A DNA stretch of 64,000 bases from Vibrio gelatinilyticus (GTDB lineage Bacteria; Pseudomonadota; Gammaproteobacteria; Enterobacterales; Vibrionaceae). The stretch covers positions 150,015 through 214,014 of the forward strand of contig NZ_JAJNNZ010000006.1 in the NCBI RefSeq assembly GCF_022836845.1, given 5' to 3'. The position numbers and the translations under genes are program-made. Of the stretch, positions 16,445 to 26,775 are shown in pieces; the stretch's first letter is position 1; the number at the start of each line of letters is the position of its first letter. The notes under the pieces are model-generated. The model did no database searches. It had not been told where the DNA came from and saw only the letters and a program-made list of their open reading frames with translations.

Positions 16445-17824
16445 TTATAGAGCTTTGGAAATTGCATCTACACTTTCTTTAGCATCACCAAACAACATCA
16501 TCGTGTTATCTTTAAAGAACAACGGGTTTTGAACACCTGCGTAACCTGTGTTCATTGAACGTTTAAAGACAATGACATTCTTTGCATTCCAAACTTCTAG
16601 TACCGGCATACCAGCGATTGGGCTATTTGGATCTTCAAGAGCAGCTGGGTTAACGGTATCATTGGCTCCGATAACCAATACTGTATCAGTCTGTTCGAAA
16701 TCTTCGTTAATTTCGTCCATTTCTAATACAATATCATACGGAACTTTTGCTTCAGCGAGTAGTACGTTCATGTGACCTGGTAAACGGCCAGCCACCGGGT
16801 GAATACCAAATCGAACGTCTATACCTTTTGCTCTAAGCTTTTCTGTAATCTCATGTACCGGATACTGAGCCTGCGCAACTGCCATGCCATATCCTGGTGT
16901 GATGATAACTGACTTAGAATTGTTTAGCATATCTGCGACATCTTCAGCGTAGCATTCTGTGTGTTCACCTTGGTCTTCATCAGAATCAGAAACAACCACA
17001 TCTTGCCCAAAACCACCTGCAATAACGCTTATGAACGAACGGTTCATTGCTTTACACATGATGTAAGAAAGAATTGCACCTGAAGAGCCGACCAGTGCAC
17101 CGGTAACGATTAGAAGATCATTTGCTAACATGAAGCCCGCTGCAGCTGCAGCCCAACCTGAGTAGGAGTTGAGCATAGACACAACTACTGGCATGTCAGC
17201 GCCACCAATAGATGCAACCAAGTGGTAACCAAACACAAAAGCGATTAGCGTCATCACTATCAGCGCAAACATGCTACCATCAGCGTTAACGAATTGAGTT
17301 AGCAGCACTGCCGAGGCAATTAATGCGGCTAAGTTCATTTTGTGTTTGTGAGGTAGATTTAATGCAGAGGACGAAATGATTCCGCGCAATTTCCCGAATG
17401 CTACAATAGAACCAGTGAAAGTCACCGCTCCAATGAAGACACCAAGGAATACTTCAACCAAATGAATGACGTGTTCAGCATGAGTCGCCGCTTCAGGGGC
17501 ATCGATATAACTGTTATAGCCAACTAATACAGCAGCCATACCAACAAAGCTGTGAAGTATCGCCACTAGCTCCGGCATTTCTGTCATTTCTACTTTCTTA
17601 GCGTAGAAAATGCCGATACCGCCACCGATCACCATAGCGATGATAACCCAGGTAAAACCTTGGGCGTCAGGACTAAAGATCGTCGCGATAAGCGCAATCG
17701 CCATACCCGTGATACCGTAGTAGTTTCCGGCACGCGCGGATTCTTGCTTTGACAACCCAGCCAAACTCATAATAAAGAATAAAGCAGCAACAATATATGC
17801 CGCTTGTACTAATCCTGCAGACAT
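16445..17824 (-). CDS. pntB: NAD(P) transhydrogenase subunit beta
   Basis: Proton-translocating transhydrogenase subunit carrying several membrane spans (about residues 5-265) and the C-terminal NADP(H)-binding domain III with [16 protein letters not shown] and the loop [17 protein letters not shown]. At 459 residues the length is normal. It starts ten bases after pntA on the same strand. Together PntAB couple the proton gradient to NADPH formation. Confidence 0.95.
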   Translation of the reverse strand: MSAGLVQAAYIVAALFFIMSLAGLSKQESARAGNYYGITGMAIALIATIFSPDAQGFTWVIIAMVIGGGIGIFYAKKVEMTEMPELVAILHSFVGMAAVLVGYNSYIDAPEAATHAEHVIHLVEVFLGVFIGAVTFTGSIVAFGKLRGIISSSALNLPHKHKMNLAALIASAVLLTQFVNADGSMFALIVMTLIAFVFGYHLVASIGGADMPVVVSMLNSYSGWAAAAAGFMLANDLLIVTGALVGSSGAILSYIMCKAMNRSFISVIAGGFGQDVVVSDSDEDQGEHTECYAEDVADMLNNSKSVIITPGYGMAVAQAQYPVHEITEKLRAKGIDVRFGIHPVAGRLPGHMNVLLAEAKVPYDIVLEMDEINEDFEQTDTVLVIGANDTVNPAALEDPNSPIAGMPVLEVWNAKNVIVFKRSMNTGYAGVQNPLFFKDNTMMLFGDAKESVDAISKAL

Positions 17825-17833
17825 GTGTTACTC

Positions 17834-19372
17834 CTATTTATCTCTACGGAACATTTCTAGCATACGCTTGGTCACCGTAAAGCCACCGAATATATTTATG
17901 CTTGCGATAAGAACAGCGATGAAAGACAGAAAAGTGACAACGCCACTTCCTTGTCCAATCTGTAACAATGCGCCAACGACAATAATGCCGGAAATTGCAT
18001 TAGTTACCGACATTAACGGTGTATGTAAAGCATGTGTTACATTCCAAACAACGTAGTAACCAACCACACAAGCTAATACAAATACAGTGAAATGTGACAA
18101 AAAGGCAGCCGGAGCTACAGACGCTACCCAAGCAAAAGCACCCAAACCTGCAGCCAAGCCGATTAGCTTTTTAGCGGGTGAAGTTGGTTCTTCAACTTTT
18201 GGTTCTGCATGAACTGGCTCAGCAGGCTTAGCTTGCGGTTGCGCTGAAACCTTAATTGGCGGTGCAGGCCAAGTAACCTCGCCTTCTTTTACGACTGTAA
18301 CCCCACGCAGTACTACATCTTCAAAATCGATATCAATGTTGCCATCTTTCTCTTTGCAAAGAAGTTTCAACAAGTTGACCAAGTTAGTGGCGTAGAGTTG
18401 AGATGATTGAGTTGGAAGACGGCCAACCATGTCTGTGTAACCAACAACTTTCACACCATTGTCTGTGGTGATGACTTTGTCTGCCACTGTATATTCGCAG
18501 TTACCACCGTTAGCTGCTGCCAAATCCACAATAACACTGCCCGCTTTCATCGAATCAACCATTTCTTGGGTGATCAATTTAGGCGCTGGGCGACCTGGGA
18601 TCAGTGCTGTTGTGATAATGATATCGACATCTTTAGCTTGCTCAGCATAGAGTTCTTCAGCTTTCTTATTGAACTCTTCAGACATTTCCTTGGCGTATCC
18701 ATCACCGGAACCAGAATCTTCCTTAAAATCAACTTCAAGGAATTCAGCCCCCATAGACTGAACTTGCTCTTTTACTTCAGGGCGAACATCAAACGAACGA
18801 ACTATAGCCCCTAAGCTTCCGGCAGCGCCGATCGCAGCAAGACCAGCGACTCCTGCCCCCGCTACAAGAACTTTTGCTGGCGGAACCTTACCTGCTGCCG
18901 TAATTTGTCCCGTAAAGAAACGGCCAAACTCATGAGCGGCTTCAACTACAGCACGGTAACCAGCAATGTTTGCCATAGAGCTCAGTGCATCAAGCGCTTG
19001 GGCGCGCGAAATACGTGGCACTGAATCCATAGCCATAACGTTGATGTTTTTGCTGGACAATTTCTCTAGCAACTCTGGGTTCTGAGCGGGCCAAATGAAG
19101 CTGACTAGACTGGCACCGTCTTTGATCAGTTGAATCTCTTCATCTGATGGAGCATTAACTTTAAGGATAAGGTCTGAATTCCATACATCCTCTGTAGAGA
19201 CAAGTTTTGCACCAACAGCTTCATATGCTGCGTTATCAAAACTCGCAAGCAAGCCTGCTTGCAATTCAATTGAGACATCAAATCCCAATTTAATTAACTG
19301 CTCGACCGACTTGGGCGTAGCAGCCACTCGCGTTTCGTGCGCGAGCACCTCTTTTGGCACACCAATTTGCAT
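17834..19372 (-). CDS. pntA: NAD(P) transhydrogenase subunit alpha
   Basis: Start chosen at ATG 19372 (MQIGVPKE), which has AAGGA upstream and matches the family start; a longer frame adds 29 unlikely residues. Residues 1-380 form the NAD(H)-binding domain I ([21 protein letters not shown] near 170, [16 protein letters not shown] near 265), followed by a Pro/Ala/Glu-rich linker and four C-terminal membrane helices. It is the first gene of the pntAB operon and precedes the vxr operon with both reading leftwards. Confidence 0.95.
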   Translation of the reverse strand: MQIGVPKEVLAHETRVAATPKSVEQLIKLGFDVSIELQAGLLASFDNAAYEAVGAKLVSTEDVWNSDLILKVNAPSDEEIQLIKDGASLVSFIWPAQNPELLEKLSSKNINVMAMDSVPRISRAQALDALSSMANIAGYRAVVEAAHEFGRFFTGQITAAGKVPPAKVLVAGAGVAGLAAIGAAGSLGAIVRSFDVRPEVKEQVQSMGAEFLEVDFKEDSGSGDGYAKEMSEEFNKKAEELYAEQAKDVDIIITTALIPGRPAPKLITQEMVDSMKAGSVIVDLAAANGGNCEYTVADKVITTDNGVKVVGYTDMVGRLPTQSSQLYATNLVNLLKLLCKEKDGNIDIDFEDVVLRGVTVVKEGEVTWPAPPIKVSAQPQAKPAEPVHAEPKVEEPTSPAKKLIGLAAGLGAFAWVASVAPAAFLSHFTVFVLACVVGYYVVWNVTHALHTPLMSVTNAISGIIVVGALLQIGQGSGVVTFLSFIAVLIASINIFGGFTVTKRMLEMFRRDK

Positions 19373-19684
19373 AGCTATTCCTTGACTATTGGCAGAATGA
19401 TTATTCTTTTTTAAACTAATGAAGCACTTAACATCAAGCCTTTTGTAACAAAAATACAAAATTTCATTACATATAACCTTGAGGAATGAAAGATTTTCAA
19501 TTTATATCAGTAAAAAAACAACACATTTAGGGCAAAGCAGAGGTCATACCACTGCGATAACTCATTTTAACAGTGAATGTTCACGTTAGAAGCTAATACT
19601 AAGCAAACTCGCTCAATAACATATGACTAGCGTCAATGAATTCGTCATTTTGACGAGGTCAGAGGAGAAGATACAACTTTAGGA

Positions 19685-19963
19685 TCACCCAAATATCCCA
19701 TCACCCATTTGGTCGATGAACATTTGCGCCTTTTTTAGCATCAAGTCATCAGCGTCACCCTTACCAGAGACAACATCAGAACGGATGAAACGATGTTCCT
19801 TCAATTCGCCTTCAATTTCTTTAGTAATTTTTCCAGCAATCCGATATTGACCATTTTCAGCGAGTGAATCTTGGTAAATCAAGAACCCTTTATACTCAAC
19901 AGGTTCTACAACCTTTGTATTATTCTCTTTGTTACTTCCAAAAAGCTTAGAAAAAAAAACCAC
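19685..19963 (-). CDS. HlyU-family (PF10115-type) small protein
   Basis: A 92-residue protein with the pattern VEYKGFLIYQDSLAENGQYRIAGKITKE and EHRFIRSDVVSGKGDADDLMLKKAQMFIDQMGDGIFG. I recognise this as the small family labelled transcriptional activator HlyU (PF10115), found widely in gammaproteobacteria. It has no helix-turn-helix that I can see, and it is not related to the ArsR-type HlyU of V. cholerae, so a DNA-binding role should not be assumed. It lies alone between pntA and a diverging diguanylate cyclase. Confidence 0.7.
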   Translation of the reverse strand: MVFFSKLFGSNKENNTKVVEPVEYKGFLIYQDSLAENGQYRIAGKITKEIEGELKEHRFIRSDVVSGKGDADDLMLKKAQMFIDQMGDGIFG

Positions 19964-20300
19964 TTTATTGACTCCTAGAAACTTGATAACTAACTACTAT
20001 TCTATGTTGTAGCGTTTATAAGTAAGCGTCAACATCTCTATCTAATAAATGCCGTACAGGTGGGCGAAATCGTTCTAAGTCAATCAATGATTATTGAAGT
20101 AACCGTATCAAAGACAAAAATAGCGATAAGCCAAACCTTCAGTTGCTGCTCACGTAACTGTCTTATGCGTTTCCAGATGTATAACATGGGTACCGAAAAT
20201 GAAATCCATAAACAAGAATTTACTTGGCAAATCATCAAATTATCGTATGCTTAGTGTAAGCAAATCGTTAATTATTGAGTAATTAGAGCTCTCGTTTTAA
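19964..20300. other. Intergenic region between divergent genes
   Basis: 337 bp containing the promoters of the HlyU-family gene and the diguanylate cyclase. No repeat or RNA feature was seen; the open frame at 20060-20254 has neither a family pattern nor a ribosome binding site. Confidence 0.5.
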
Positions 20301-21539
20301 ATGTCATTACCTTTAGTCAGTTCAAATTCAAGCCGTCTGTTTTTACCGCTATTGTTACTTGCGGTAACGATGGCCTTGTATTCACCTATCGCGTCTTTTA
20401 TAGAACACAATCGAGGGTTCTCTGTAAACCTTCCGTATTTCTTATTCGGTTCTTCTTTAGTCTTGACGCACTTATTTAAGCAAGGTCGCATAGCGATGGT
20501 TGCTTTAGCCATGATTGCCGCATATACAGTTATACAAACTCGCCTTCAAACTCCCTTATCGACAGGAACCACATTATTGGAACTGTCTATCCTGGCCTTT
20601 TTATTGCCAGTTTCGTGTACACTGCCTTTTTTGTTTCGTGACACTAAACTTTTTAGTCGGGGCGTCGCTGCATTCATTTTTATATTATTAATTTTTGCGT
20701 CATGGTCTTCTCTTATCTTGACGCATTTTTATACAGGTGGTTTTGACAGCTTTGGGCAGGACCTACTGTATTCTGTTGATACGTTGTCTAAACTGCCCGT
20801 AGTACTGGTTTTGTACTGCTTAGCTATGACAGGCATTGGGGGTATATTTGTTCTCAACTACAACCGGTCAATCGACGTCGTTATCTATTCCAGTGTGCTT
20901 TTATCTAGTGCCACCTTTAGTTTTTTTCACGTGCCATATATCTCTTGCATGCTATTTTCCCTATCAGGTGCATTGATGGTGATTTATTTGATTTCGACAA
21001 CTTACTACATGGCATTTAATGACCGCCTCACCAATATCCCAGGTCGACGAGCTCTTGAATTAGACATAAAACATATGGGCAGAAAGTTCACTATAGCGAT
21101 GCTCGATATCGACTATTTCAAAAAATTTAATGACACATATGGGCACGAAACCGGCGATGACGTATTAAAATTGGTTGCATCTCGTATGCAGATGCTCAGT
21201 GGGAACGCGAAAATTTATCGCTATGGTGGTGAAGAGTTCACTATTCTTTTCAAGGGAAAAACAACCAAAGAATGTAAACGCGATTTAGAAGAATTAAGAG
21301 AAGAGATCCAACACTACGAAATGGTTCTTCGCGATACGTCTGCCCGCCCTGATAAAGCTTCAGATGGAGCGGCAAGAAGAGGAATCAGTAATAAAACGAA
21401 GTCTGTTAATGTGACGATTAGTATCGGCGCTGCTGACAGCAGGACGACGCGCGATCCCGAAGCCGTTATGAAGTTAGCGGACAATGCTCTTTACAAAGCT
21501 AAAGAACAAGGTAGAAACCGAGTGGTATTTTCCCGTTAG
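20301..21539 (+). CDS. Membrane-anchored diguanylate cyclase
   Basis: The N-terminal 235 residues contain about seven hydrophobic helices and no recognisable extracellular sensor. A complete GGDEF domain follows: metal-binding MLDIDYFKKFNDTYGHETGDD (about 267-287) and active-site GGEEF at 309-313. The product is cyclic di-GMP from two GTP. No RxxD inhibitory site is visible upstream of GGEEF (the sequence there is GNAK), so product inhibition may be absent. It converges on the outer-membrane barrel gene, whose end is one base away. Confidence 0.9.
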   Translation: MSLPLVSSNSSRLFLPLLLLAVTMALYSPIASFIEHNRGFSVNLPYFLFGSSLVLTHLFKQGRIAMVALAMIAAYTVIQTRLQTPLSTGTTLLELSILAFLLPVSCTLPFLFRDTKLFSRGVAAFIFILLIFASWSSLILTHFYTGGFDSFGQDLLYSVDTLSKLPVVLVLYCLAMTGIGGIFVLNYNRSIDVVIYSSVLLSSATFSFFHVPYISCMLFSLSGALMVIYLISTTYYMAFNDRLTNIPGRRALELDIKHMGRKFTIAMLDIDYFKKFNDTYGHETGDDVLKLVASRMQMLSGNAKIYRYGGEEFTILFKGKTTKECKRDLEELREEIQHYEMVLRDTSARPDKASDGAARRGISNKTKSVNVTISIGAADSRTTRDPEAVMKLADNALYKAKEQGRNRVVFSR

Positions 21540-21540
21540 C

Positions 21541-22512
21541 TTATTCTTGGTTGAAAAAAAGTACCAAACTCCCCCCTTTCAACGCACTTCCATAGTTAAC
21601 TGTTAGCCCTAAACCTACATTTTCAAACAGGTCGGTTTTGAAAGGTGGCGACATCAACCACCCTACACTGGCTTCATAGTAATTAGCCGTATTGAACACA
21701 TCGATAGAATTACCTCCGATGTCGACGCGTCTTGCACTTGTATATAAGGTCTGTACGGCTCGCCCCCAACGCGTTACATCAAAAAATAGTTTTACCTCAT
21801 TACTAAAGTACCACCCTTCTGGGGCACCTACATTGCCATTATTAGCTTGCCCCCAAGCTGTACCTGTATAGTAGTTATACGTTGAAGCCAACTTCCATTC
21901 ACCCCAACCCACTGGCTTGTCGTATTGAAACTTTAGCTTAGGCTGCCACACTGCCGCCCACGCTGATGTGTTAACAAGTAACCCATCGATAACAGGCCTC
22001 AAGTATTCTTGAGTTAGTGCCGAGTTGTAACTATAGCTACTTTGATAGTATTGCACATGAGCGCCTAACCCTGTAACAAAAGACCAGTGTTGCGTAATGG
22101 GAATTTTCTGTTCATAACCAATAAACCCTCCGTAAATCCATTCATCATGCTGATCTGGAGTCTCATTCGGAATCTTGACAATATCACCGCGTGCACTCAA
22201 AGCAGAAAACCTAAATACCACACTTCGGCTAATATTATACTCATCGGCTTCCAATTCTACAGACCAAGGTAGAGTCGTTACGTCAAAACTTTTTCTTAGA
22301 TCGAGAGCTTCCGACGAACCTATATCTTCGTTATCAATATTTAAGTACTGATTGGGATCGAAATCTTTAAAGCCAACTGTGAATACATCACTGTCACTTA
22401 AGATAATCGCGCCCGCAAACATATCTTCGAGGAAGCTTCGATAACGCTCATCACCATAAGCCTGCTGAGTCGAGGTCACTAAGAAAAGTAAAAGTAGTTG
22501 ATGAAATCGCAA
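21541..22512 (-). CDS. Outer-membrane barrel protein (solitary autotransporter-barrel type)
   Basis: A signal peptide (MRFHQLLLLFLVTSTQQAYG) precedes about 300 residues of alternating beta-strand sequence, such as WIYGGFIGYEQKIPITQHWSF and GEWKLASTYNYYTGTAWGQ. It lacks a passenger domain. I believe it fits the Vibrio family called solitary outer membrane autotransporter beta-barrel, but this is recalled and not computed. It sits between two GGDEF genes and is on the same strand as the response-regulator cyclase, 59 bp downstream of it. Confidence 0.6.
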   Translation of the reverse strand: MRFHQLLLLFLVTSTQQAYGDERYRSFLEDMFAGAIILSDSDVFTVGFKDFDPNQYLNIDNEDIGSSEALDLRKSFDVTTLPWSVELEADEYNISRSVVFRFSALSARGDIVKIPNETPDQHDEWIYGGFIGYEQKIPITQHWSFVTGLGAHVQYYQSSYSYNSALTQEYLRPVIDGLLVNTSAWAAVWQPKLKFQYDKPVGWGEWKLASTYNYYTGTAWGQANNGNVGAPEGWYFSNEVKLFFDVTRWGRAVQTLYTSARRVDIGGNSIDVFNTANYYEASVGWLMSPPFKTDLFENVGLGLTVNYGSALKGGSLVLFFNQE

Positions 22513-22571
22513 TGATAAGTCCGTCTATTTGCTAACAGCGAAAGGTAATTCAATTCCTTTCTGGTTCCAAA

Positions 22572-23534
22572 TTAACCAGCAGGGAGCTCTAGTACGTAGC
22601 AATCTCGGCCGTTGTGTTTTGCCGCATACAATCTTTGGTCTGCGGCCTGGTAGAGACTTGCTAGTGCTTCATCCCCGTACGGCGTATAACAAAACACACC
22701 AAGCGACACTGTCACGTATGGCTTTGTGTCTGAGTGCTCATGAGGTATGGATAACTGACACATATTCGCCAAAATGCGTTTGGCATTTTCTTCAGCGCTC
22801 TTTTTCCCTGATTGACTGAAAAAAATCACAAATTCTTCGCCACCATAGCGTCCGACATATTCGCCACTTCGACTAAACAGCTGTTCTAACGTGTCGGCGA
22901 TTTTTATTAAACAGTCATCACCCGCCGTATGGCCATAATTGTCGTTGTATGCTTTGAAGTGGTCTACATCAAGTAACATGACGGTCATGGGTGTTTGATG
23001 ACGACCGTGCAATTTAATCAACTCTTTAAGTTTGCTATCCATAAACCGCCGATTAAACAGTTTAGTTAAACCATCTTCATTCGCTTGATGTTGCAGAGTT
23101 TTGTTGAGTAACTCGAGTTCCGCTGAAGTTTGCTTTAACTCCCGCCTCATTAAAGCAATACGTTGCATTGCCGTTAGCTTAGATTGCAAAACCAACTTAT
23201 TTACAGGTTTTACCAGGTAGTCATCTCCGCCCGCGTTAATGGCTTGTGCGATCATTTCAGGATCGTCATGACCACTCAAAAATATTATGGGTATCCAATC
23301 TTGGAAAGATTGTCTGATCTTCATTGCGACCTGAAAGCCGTCCATTTCTGGCATAGTGATGTCCAGAAGGACGAGTTCAGGATCGAAGTCCTGGTACATT
23401 TCTAAAGCTTCTTGCCCACTTGCCGCCGTTTCTACTTCATGACCAAGTTTCTTAAGCCGTAATTGCAACTGCAGACGTTCTACTTGTGCATCATCTATTA
23501 ACAAAACTCTCATTGAAGACTTTATCGCCGCCAT
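22572..23534 (-). CDS. Response regulator-diguanylate cyclase (REC-GGDEF)
   Basis: A CheY-like receiver (acidic pair D14/D15, phosphoacceptor D58 in LVLLDITMPEMDG, K109) is joined by a coiled linker (about 125-150) to a GGDEF domain with LLDVDHFKAYNDNYGHTAGDD (about 187-207) and GGEEF at 231-235. This is the PleD/WspR-type layout in which phosphorylation promotes dimerisation and cyclic di-GMP synthesis. No RxxD I-site precedes GGEEF. The cognate kinase is not in the neighbourhood. Confidence 0.92.
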   Translation of the reverse strand: MAAIKSSMRVLLIDDAQVERLQLQLRLKKLGHEVETAASGQEALEMYQDFDPELVLLDITMPEMDGFQVAMKIRQSFQDWIPIIFLSGHDDPEMIAQAINAGGDDYLVKPVNKLVLQSKLTAMQRIALMRRELKQTSAELELLNKTLQHQANEDGLTKLFNRRFMDSKLKELIKLHGRHQTPMTVMLLDVDHFKAYNDNYGHTAGDDCLIKIADTLEQLFSRSGEYVGRYGGEEFVIFFSQSGKKSAEENAKRILANMCQLSIPHEHSDTKPYVTVSLGVFCYTPYGDEALASLYQAADQRLYAAKHNGRDCYVLELPAG

Positions 23535-23700
23535 ACCTCATCCATCGCTTAAGTTGGCCACATTATTAACTTATAACACATATTTTCTACTGATACCTAT
23601 ATGCATAGCACTTACCTTAAAGCTCAAGTTCTTGTGAAACCTCTATTGACTTTTCATCTGGTTCTCCTAGCATATCCCTCATCTTTATACATGATGAGAA

Positions 23701-24144
23701 ATGACTATGTCAGAAGTTGTAAATAATGAGCAGGCTAAAGTAGACCTCTCTACAGTATCGCCAGAGTTGCGCCAAGTTATTGAATTCGATGCGGTACCCG
23801 AAGAGCTTCATCATATGGTGGTCTCTATTCATGAGGTTTCGGAAGAAGCAGTGAGAGAATCGTGGGATTCACTACCAGCCAGTGCACAGAATATCCTAGA
23901 TAATTTCGAACAATTTCATGCTTTGATTTCTGTAAGCCAGGCCTTTGCTGGTGTTAATGTTATGGAAGAGTTTCCTACATTGAAGTTGCCAGAGGATATG
24001 ACTGAAGAAGGAAAAGAAGAGTATCGTGCACAGTTACTTGATCAAGTATTGCATAACTGCGTCAAAGACATGGTCAAGCAAATAAAGAAAGCACGTCGTG
24101 ATGCTATCTTAAAGCGCGATTTCAAAGAAGTTTTCACCAAGTAA
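23701..24144 (+). CDS. Conserved Vibrio-type acidic protein (possibly DUF3069)
   Basis: 147 residues, acidic N-terminal half and a basic C-terminus (KQIKKARRDAILKRDFKEVF), no signal peptide or membrane span, mostly helical by composition. I associate it with the DUF3069 family from memory, with no known function. Two ATG codons (23701 and 23707) are possible starts. It converges on modC with a terminator between. Confidence 0.6.
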   Translation: MTMSEVVNNEQAKVDLSTVSPELRQVIEFDAVPEELHHMVVSIHEVSEEAVRESWDSLPASAQNILDNFEQFHALISVSQAFAGVNVMEEFPTLKLPEDMTEEGKEEYRAQLLDQVLHNCVKDMVKQIKKARRDAILKRDFKEVFTK

Positions 24145-24160
24145 CACAATATTAAGGATA

Positions 24161-24184
24161 GGCCAGCATTCACGCCGGCCTTTT
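24161..24184. terminator. Terminator between convergent genes
   Basis: GGCCAGC (24161-24167) pairs with GCCGGCC (24174-24180) apart from one A-C mismatch, followed by TTTT. It serves the plus-strand gene and possibly modC. Confidence 0.65.
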
Positions 24185-24190
24185 CAACTA

Positions 24191-25300
24191 TCACCTTTCC
24201 AAAGCAATATCTCGCTGTGCGACACTCACACCTTTTATTTGTGCATAGACCGTCATTCCCGGTCTGATATCAAGTTCCTCTACTGCCCATTGGGTCACAA
24301 CAGCATTCAAATAACAGTCCTCTGCAAGCTTAAGGCTGACCTCTGCACTTCGGCGATGGGTATTATTTGAATCCCCGCCAACAGTGACAACGTCACAGTT
24401 TATAACATTTCTTATCGAGGTCTTTGCCGGCTTTTCTAGTGTAATCGAAACATCTGTTGCACGAACTCTTAGACGCACAGCATCGCCTATCTCCCCTTCG
24501 ATGAATTGAACCCATAAATGAATATCTGCCGATAGGGATACTTTAGTCAGCGCGTAATGTTTATTTTGGTCTGAGATAATCCCTTTAAAAAGCGAGCTCT
24601 GCTCGGAGAAGGCATGCCATGGTTTCATGCTTGGTGAACGCCACACTTTTTCAATTGGCCCAGACTCAACTACCCTACCGTCGTCTACGATAACCATATG
24701 ATTAGACAACCTAAGGATCTCATTTAAGCTATGGGTTACATATAGAATCGGTACATTGATATTTTGAGCAAGCCTCTCAAGATAAGGCATAACATCGCGC
24801 TTTCTCGGGAGATCCAAAGACGCTAGGGGCTCATCCATTAACAAAACATCGGGCTTACTTAATAAGGCTCTACCAATCGATACGCGTTGCTTTTCGCCTC
24901 CGGACAGTTCTGATGGGTGCCGATATAGAAGTTCACTAAGACCCAGTAATTCAATGATCTCTTGAAAAAAAGACGTGTCGGACTCTCTGATGCCATATTC
25001 GAGATTACGTTGGACATTCATATGAGGAAATAAGCGCGCATCCTGAAAAACGTAACCAACGCGCCTATCCTCAATGTCAATATTCACTTTGGACTTTTTA
25101 CAAAACAGAACTCTATCGCCAACCGTAATCATTCCACTGTCAGGAGTCAGTAAACCACTTACCGCATTGATTAATGTTGTTTTTCCAGCTCCCGAACGGC
25201 CAAATATCGCAGTGATGCCACTGGAAGGCAACTCACATTCAATGCAAAAGTTTCTAGCGTCAAATTTTTTACTAATCTTAATTACGATCTTTTCTCTCAT
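24191..25300 (-). CDS. modC: Molybdate ABC transporter ATP-binding protein
   Basis: Walker A FGRSGAGKTT, Q-loop VFQDARLFPHM, signature LSGGEKQR and Walker B VLLMDEPLASLD are all present, followed by a C-terminal regulatory part with a TOBE/MOP-like segment (LRVRATDVSIT through VYAQIKGVSV). The start is ATG 25300, which overlaps the modB stop as ATGA and has GGAG upstream; the longer frame would run into modB. It energises molybdate (or tungstate) uptake at the inner membrane. Confidence 0.93.
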   Translation of the reverse strand: MREKIVIKISKKFDARNFCIECELPSSGITAIFGRSGAGKTTLINAVSGLLTPDSGMITVGDRVLFCKKSKVNIDIEDRRVGYVFQDARLFPHMNVQRNLEYGIRESDTSFFQEIIELLGLSELLYRHPSELSGGEKQRVSIGRALLSKPDVLLMDEPLASLDLPRKRDVMPYLERLAQNINVPILYVTHSLNEILRLSNHMVIVDDGRVVESGPIEKVWRSPSMKPWHAFSEQSSLFKGIISDQNKHYALTKVSLSADIHLWVQFIEGEIGDAVRLRVRATDVSITLEKPAKTSIRNVINCDVVTVGGDSNNTHRRSAEVSLKLAEDCYLNAVVTQWAVEELDIRPGMTVYAQIKGVSVAQRDIALER

Positions 25301-25992
25301 CGTAACACTCCTAAACGACGTGACATCCACTGATTCAATCGGTCGGAGCACAATAGAGACAATAGTGATAAACCAATTGAAATTGCGCACAACCGTGCTG
25401 CGGCCATTTCAGCTCCAGGAGTTTCTAGGAAATTAAACATAGCTAAGGGAATAGTCTGGGTTTCGCCAGGAATATTTGAGACAAAACTTATCGTAGCGCC
25501 AAATTCTCCTAAGCTACGAGCAAACGACAACATACTACCACTAATAATACCGGGAACGATGAGAGGTAATGTAATAGTAAAGAACACCTTCAATGGGGAC
25601 GCCCCAAGTGTTCGCGCGGCTTGTTCAAGTTTGTTATCAACGCTGTCCATCGATAAGCGTATAGACCTCACCATCAAAGGTAAAGAAACAACAATGCACG
25701 CAAGAACAGCACCTTTCCAACTGAAACTAAAAGAAATACCGAAGTATTTATATAACCAACTGCCCACAACACCGTTTCTCCCCATAAGGATTAGCAGCAG
25801 ATAACCAATCACAACAGGGGGCAAAACCAAGGGTAAATGGACAACACTGTCTAATACACTTTTTCCTTTAAACTCTTTTCGGCTTAATAGCCAAGAGAAC
25901 AATAGCCCTATTGGGATTAACCACAAAATCGATGCCGCTGCGACTTTTAAACTCAGAAAAAGTGCCTGTGACTCATATTCCGTTAATATCAT
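25297..25992 (-). CDS. modB: Molybdate ABC transporter permease
   Basis: Five to six hydrophobic helices and the ABC-permease EAA loop (EQAARTLGASPLKVFFTITLPL). Length 231 is typical for ModB. The gene overlaps modC by four bases and starts about 26 bases after modA, so modA-modB-modC are co-transcribed. Confidence 0.92.
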   Translation of the reverse strand: MILTEYESQALFLSLKVAAASILWLIPIGLLFSWLLSRKEFKGKSVLDSVVHLPLVLPPVVIGYLLLILMGRNGVVGSWLYKYFGISFSFSWKGAVLACIVVSLPLMVRSIRLSMDSVDNKLEQAARTLGASPLKVFFTITLPLIVPGIISGSMLSFARSLGEFGATISFVSNIPGETQTIPLAMFNFLETPGAEMAAARLCAISIGLSLLSLLCSDRLNQWMSRRLGVLR

Positions 25993-26018
25993 GTTCAGTA
26001 CCGTTTCTTCATGCTCAT

Positions 26019-26771
26019 TTAAAGCGTATCAAATCCGTAGCGCTGTAGGATTGCTTTTCCTTGGGGTGATTTCACAAATGCAGAAAAACCCACAGAAGCC
26101 TTGCTCGGTTTAACGATAACCATCGGATAAACAATTTGTTGGTGTAATGATGAATCCACTTCAGCAATCACTCGAACCTTATCACTTTGTAGTGCATCCG
26201 TTTTATAAACGATTCCCAATGGAGTTTCGCCTCTTTCGACAAGCGCTAACACCTGCCTAACATTGTTAACTGGTGCCAGACTTGTTAAAACGCTATTCCA
26301 CACCTCAAGATTCTCTAAAACCTGTTTAGAGTAAATACCAACGGGTACAGATTGGGTGTTACCGATAGCAAGGCGTCCTTCATTGAGCAATCGTAGCCAT
26401 TCAGAGTCATTCTCCAGTTCAAATCCTTCTCCTGCTTCAAGTGTCTTATTTTGAATAACAACTAGGCGATTGCTGGCTATATTGGTTCTAGAAGCCTCAT
26501 TAATAACTTTTTGTTCGATAAGGTAATCGACCCATAAAGTGTTCGCTGAGATAAAAACATCGACGGGAGCACCATGCTCAATCTGACGAGCTATCGAAGA
26601 TGAACCACCGAATACTGAGACGACTTTTATGCCACTGTTCTTTGAAAAAGTGTCGATTAGTTCTCCGACAGCGTTAGTCATCGATGATGCGGCATAAACT
26701 TTTAGCTTTTCAGCCATTACAACCTGTGACAACGTCACCAAAAGGCACACTAACAGGAGTTTAAACTTCAT
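26019..26771 (-). CDS. modA: Periplasmic molybdate-binding protein
   Basis: Signal peptide MKFKLLLVCLLVTLSQVVMA, then the typical ModA start KLKVYAASSMTNAVGELIDTF and GGSSSIARQIEHGAPVDVFISA, whose serines form the oxyanion site, and later PLGIVYKTDA. 250 residues. It captures molybdate for ModBC. It starts four bases after the cobQ stop, so the operon is cobQ-modABC. Confidence 0.93.
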   Translation of the reverse strand: MKFKLLLVCLLVTLSQVVMAEKLKVYAASSMTNAVGELIDTFSKNSGIKVVSVFGGSSSIARQIEHGAPVDVFISANTLWVDYLIEQKVINEASRTNIASNRLVVIQNKTLEAGEGFELENDSEWLRLLNEGRLAIGNTQSVPVGIYSKQVLENLEVWNSVLTSLAPVNNVRQVLALVERGETPLGIVYKTDALQSDKVRVIAEVDSSLHQQIVYPMVIVKPSKASVGFSAFVKSPQGKAILQRYGFDTL

Positions 26772-26775
26772 ATTA

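Noticed and set aside
20060..20254. 64-codon ORF between the HlyU-family gene and the diguanylate cyclase
   Set aside because: No ribosome binding site, no recognisable pattern and no neighbour support.
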